14,984 nt of DNA from Candidatus Woesearchaeota archaeon (GTDB lineage Archaea; Nanobdellota; Nanobdellia; Woesearchaeales; JACQSR01): positions 1 to 14,984 of the forward strand of contig JAHFLI010000012.1 of assembly GCA_023255615.1 (NCBI GenBank), given 5' to 3'. Shown piece after piece: positions 12,664-14,984 of this stretch. The notes below the pieces were generated by a model. The model saw only the letters and a program-made list of their open reading frames with translations. It was not told the origin of the DNA and did no database searches. Both the position numbers and the translations under genes were made by a program. Every line of letters begins with the position of its first letter. Position 1 is the stretch's first letter.

Positions 12664-13710
12664 ATGGAAACGATCAAACGCAACTATAAACTGTATTCTT
12701 TTGTTGCATTTCTTTGTCTACTTATCGGTTTTTTTGTGTATGTGATTAGTCCTTTCCTTGAAGCTATTCTCATCGCTGTTTTTGTTTATATTCTTACATT
12801 GCCCGTCTATAATTTTCTTAAGAAGCGCGTCAAAAATGATACGGTCGCAAGCTCGTTGATGTGTATTGCGATTTTACTGATTATTCTCATTCCTATCTTT
12901 TTTCTTTTAGGAAAAATTGTTGATCAAGCGATTGGGATGAGCACGGAAGTCTCAAAGAATTTTGAATATATTACGCAGTTGCCCACTCATTGTGAGGGAT
13001 ATACGACAACACCCTGCCGTATTGTGCACGGCATTGAATCCATTGTGGGGAAATTAGATATTGAGAAATATTCTCTCAAACTTCAGGAAGTCGGAGGATA
13101 TATTCTTGAAAAAAGTACAAAGCTCGTGATAACGTTTTCCAGTGCGATTATTGATATTTTCGCGATGGTCGTCACTCTTTTTTTCCTTTATCGGGATGGT
13201 GGTTCATTTACTCACCGCATTGATCGGTTAGTTCCTCTGCAGCGAGATTATTGGGAGGCGATTAAGCGTCAAATTGTTGATATTGTTCAAGGGATTTTAT
13301 ACGGAAGTTTTCTTACTGCATTGATGGTGGCGATGATTGGAGGATTTTTATTTTGGGTCTTTGGATTACAAAATCCATTACTCTGGGGAACTCTTATGGG
13401 GGTATTTGCATTTATACCTATGGTGGGGACGCCCATTATTTTTATTCCAGCGACACTTGCGCTGATCGTTGACAACCGAATTATTGCGGCTCTTTTCTTT
13501 TTCGTGCTTCAATCCGTGCAAGTTATTTACATTGATACGTATTTAAAACCAAAAATTATTGGCAACAGAGTCGGAGTTCATCCTTTAGTTATTTTCTTTT
13601 CTTTCTTCGGCGGTTTAGTGGTGTTCGGACTCATTGGTGCAATTGTTGGACCTTTGGTTGCTGCTCTTCTTGTTGCGTTTGTTCGCATTTATAGTATTGA
13701 GTTTGGTTAG
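12664..13710 (+). CDS. AI-2E family transporter-like permease
   Basis: 348 residues, with about eight hydrophobic segments: about 11-29, 33-50, 63-83, 155-176, 208-234, 241-267, 272-290 and 306-336. A large polar loop at about 84-150 has two cysteines (C110, C118). The C-terminal signature is typical of the PF01594 family: D291-TYLKPKIIG, then GVHPL and a Gly-rich last helix. Members move varied small molecules or ions (AI-2 export, Na+/H+ exchange); substrate here is unknown. It begins one base after the pyrF stop with no clear Shine-Dalgarno site, so it is probably part of the pyrEF operon. A link to pyrimidines is only positional. Confidence 0.88.
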   Translation: METIKRNYKLYSFVAFLCLLIGFFVYVISPFLEAILIAVFVYILTLPVYNFLKKRVKNDTVASSLMCIAILLIILIPIFFLLGKIVDQAIGMSTEVSKNFEYITQLPTHCEGYTTTPCRIVHGIESIVGKLDIEKYSLKLQEVGGYILEKSTKLVITFSSAIIDIFAMVVTLFFLYRDGGSFTHRIDRLVPLQRDYWEAIKRQIVDIVQGILYGSFLTALMVAMIGGFLFWVFGLQNPLLWGTLMGVFAFIPMVGTPIIFIPATLALIVDNRIIAALFFFVLQSVQVIYIDTYLKPKIIGNRVGVHPLVIFFSFFGGLVVFGLIGAIVGPLVAALLVAFVRIYSIEFG

Positions 13711-13713
13711 TTT

Positions 13714-13720
13714 TTTATAT
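13714..13720 (+). promoter_or_regulatory. TATA element for the LOG/SLOG-type gene
   Basis: TTTATAT, centred about 25 bases before ATG 13742. It lies just after the permease stop and fixes the inner start for the next gene. Confidence 0.55.
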
Positions 13721-13741
13721 CGTATTTCATTTTTTCTTGAT

Positions 13742-14263
13742 ATGAACATTGCAGTTATTGGAGCAGCGCGTGATTGCGAAGAACGCATTTTACAGAAATC
13801 GTTTGAATTAGGACAAGAAATAGCAAAAAGGAAGTGCGAATTGTTCGTCGGTGGATGTCATGGATATCCTCATGCAGCAGCAAAAGGCGCGTTTTCAGCA
13901 GGAGGAACAGTGGTTGCATATTCCCCGGGAAAAGATCAAGAAGAACATATCGTAACCTATCATTTTCCAATCGACGGATTTTCTCGCATTGAATTTACTG
14001 GTTTGGGAATTCCTCGCCGAAATTATCCGTTGGTGTCAGAAGCTGAAGGAGTGATTATGATCGGCGGACAAATTGGAAGTTTGAATGAATTTACCCTTGC
14101 ATTTCATTTGCAGAAGAAAATTGGCATTCTGATGGGAACAGGGGGTATTGTTGATGTAATTCCCGATATTGCAAAGATTTGCGACAAAAAAGGAGAATCG
14201 AAGAATATGGTGTATAGCGAGAATGGAAAAGAATTAATTGAGAGACTGCTGACAATGCATTAG
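13742..14263 (+). CDS. LOG/SLOG-type Rossmann-fold protein (TIGR00725-like)
   Basis: 173 residues. MNIAVIGAAR opens a Rossmann strand-loop; LFVGGCHGYPHAAAKGA (34-50) and IMIGGQIGSLNE (105-116) match the two glycine-rich patterns of the SLOG/LOG superfamily, whose members bind nucleotide-derived ligands. PRRNYPLV (91-98) fits the Arg/Asn region before that motif. Family members were long mislabelled lysine decarboxylases; LOG proteins proper cleave cytokinin nucleotides, but this shorter branch has no settled function. The start at ATG 13742 is 25 bases from a TATA element; an in-frame extension back to 13634 overlaps the permease and is rejected. It may be transcribed separately. Convergent with the deoxyhypusine synthase gene. 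Confidence 0.85.
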   Translation: MNIAVIGAARDCEERILQKSFELGQEIAKRKCELFVGGCHGYPHAAAKGAFSAGGTVVAYSPGKDQEEHIVTYHFPIDGFSRIEFTGLGIPRRNYPLVSEAEGVIMIGGQIGSLNEFTLAFHLQKKIGILMGTGGIVDVIPDIAKICDKKGESKNMVYSENGKELIERLLTMH

Positions 14264-14273
14264 CTGCACACTA

Positions 14274-14984
14274 CTATTTCATTTTGTCTTTTACACTTGC
14301 TATGATTAAGGGAAATACTATTGTTGCGTCTGCCACAACTTTGACTCGTTTTGCATCAGGTTTTATTTTTGCCCAGGTAATTGCTTCTTCCTGATTTCCA
14401 CCTGAATCTGAGCCATCGAATTCTGATGCCGTTGTCATATAGATGCTATATTCAAATCCATCTCGAAATATTGCTGCATTAAGCAAGAAGTGTTTTGCAA
14501 TGCCACCGCCAAGGATAATACATCCTGCTTTTTCGACATTCATTAATAAGGATGTTAATACTTCGTTGTCTTTTACGGAATCAATCATGAATTCTGGATG
14601 ATTTCGTTTGTACATGGTTGCAATATCACCGAATGAGCCATCGGTAATCCCCGGAACAAAGACAGGAATATTGTTTTTTGATGCCCAATACAGAAAGGAT
14701 TCTTTGTAATGATCTTTTGTGTTCGCCTCATGTTCAATAAAGAAACCAATTTCTTGTGTGATTTCATAACTGCATAATTGTTTTCGTGATTGGATATGTT
14801 GAAAAAAATGATTCAGGAATTTTTCAAAATAAGTATACCGATCATAAGGCACAAAGATATTTCCAATTCTTCCAATCATCTCATCGGCAAGAAATTTTCC
14901 CTTGACATCAAACGTTCCGAGATGAAAAGGCTTGATACATTTAATCACATCTTCTTCAAGCCCTGCAGCCGTAGTGACCATGCC
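14274..14984 (-). CDS. Deoxyhypusine synthase, 5' end outside window
   Basis: Partial: the frame runs off the right edge, so the ATG at 14981 is internal, as the preceding Gly codon and family alignment show. 236 residues are visible. The enzyme uses spermidine and NAD to convert one Lys of aIF5A to deoxyhypusine, the first step of hypusine formation. Visible marks, numbered from the visible Met: VTTAAGLEEDV at the left, GITDGSFGD (111-119), GGGIAKHFLLNA (158-169) with catalytic K163, TASEFDGSDSGG (184-195), and DATIVFPLIIA (218-228). About 60-80 N-terminal residues are missing. The visible motifs are intact. Confidence 0.95.
   Translation of the reverse strand, partial: GMVTTAAGLEEDVIKCIKPFHLGTFDVKGKFLADEMIGRIGNIFVPYDRYTYFEKFLNHFFQHIQSRKQLCSYEITQEIGFFIEHEANTKDHYKESFLYWASKNNIPVFVPGITDGSFGDIATMYKRNHPEFMIDSVKDNEVLTSLLMNVEKAGCIILGGGIAKHFLLNAAIFRDGFEYSIYMTTASEFDGSDSGGNQEEAITWAKIKPDAKRVKVVADATIVFPLIIASVKDKMK

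Noticed and set aside
13634..13741. Longer N-terminus of the LOG/SLOG-type protein overlapping the permease
   Set aside because: The extension is a frame-shifted reading of the permease end, and the TATA at 13714 places the start at 13742.

Overview
The window reads as a piece of an archaeal chromosome, AT-rich and almost fully coding. The archaeal assignment rests on a deoxyhypusine synthase, a PIN-domain/ATPase/KH protein, an Orc1/Cdc6 initiator, and promoters in which a TATA box sits about 25-30 bases upstream of the start codon, implying leaderless transcripts. Gene types and gene style (many short, poorly known membrane proteins, a Fic protein with a small N-terminal domain, class 1A PyrD) suggest a DPANN-like lineage such as Woesearchaeota or a relative. 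That lineage is inference; no rRNA is present to confirm it.

Left part (1-4438): the 3' end of a membrane-anchored surface protein; a convergent two-part membrane protein with duplicated helical units; then, from a shared divergent promoter, an operon of the PIN-ATPase-KH protein, seryl-tRNA synthetase and a small membrane zinc-ribbon protein.

Middle part (4470-8498): an accessory-looking region. It holds a DUF4258/DUF2283 pair (toxin-antitoxin-like layout), an Orc1/Cdc6 gene, a helical protein with an unusually strong Shine-Dalgarno site, a Fic-family locus, a new 45-residue small gene joined to an acylphosphatase, and a small coiled-coil membrane protein. The Fic locus is the most notable item. 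It is split by one in-frame TAA, its catalytic His, motif Gly and inhibitory Glu are all replaced, and it lies between two 46-bp palindromic repeats exactly 960 bp apart. One repeat carries the locus's own TATA box; the other covers its stop codon.

Right part (8612-14984): de novo pyrimidine synthesis. PyrC-PyrD form one operon (ATGA overlap) and PyrE-PyrF a second (ATGA overlap), separated by an opposing membrane-protein gene. Together they run from carbamoyl-aspartate to UMP. PyrD is class 1A and no PyrK is seen. An AI-2E-type permease follows pyrF after one base, then a LOG/SLOG-type Rossmann protein under its own promoter, and finally the convergent, truncated deoxyhypusine synthase gene.

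No tRNA, rRNA, CRISPR array, transposase or intergenic stretch above about 115 bases was found. Several start codons were moved downstream of the longest possible ORF because the TATA spacing, Shine-Dalgarno spacing and family N-termini agree on the inner start.
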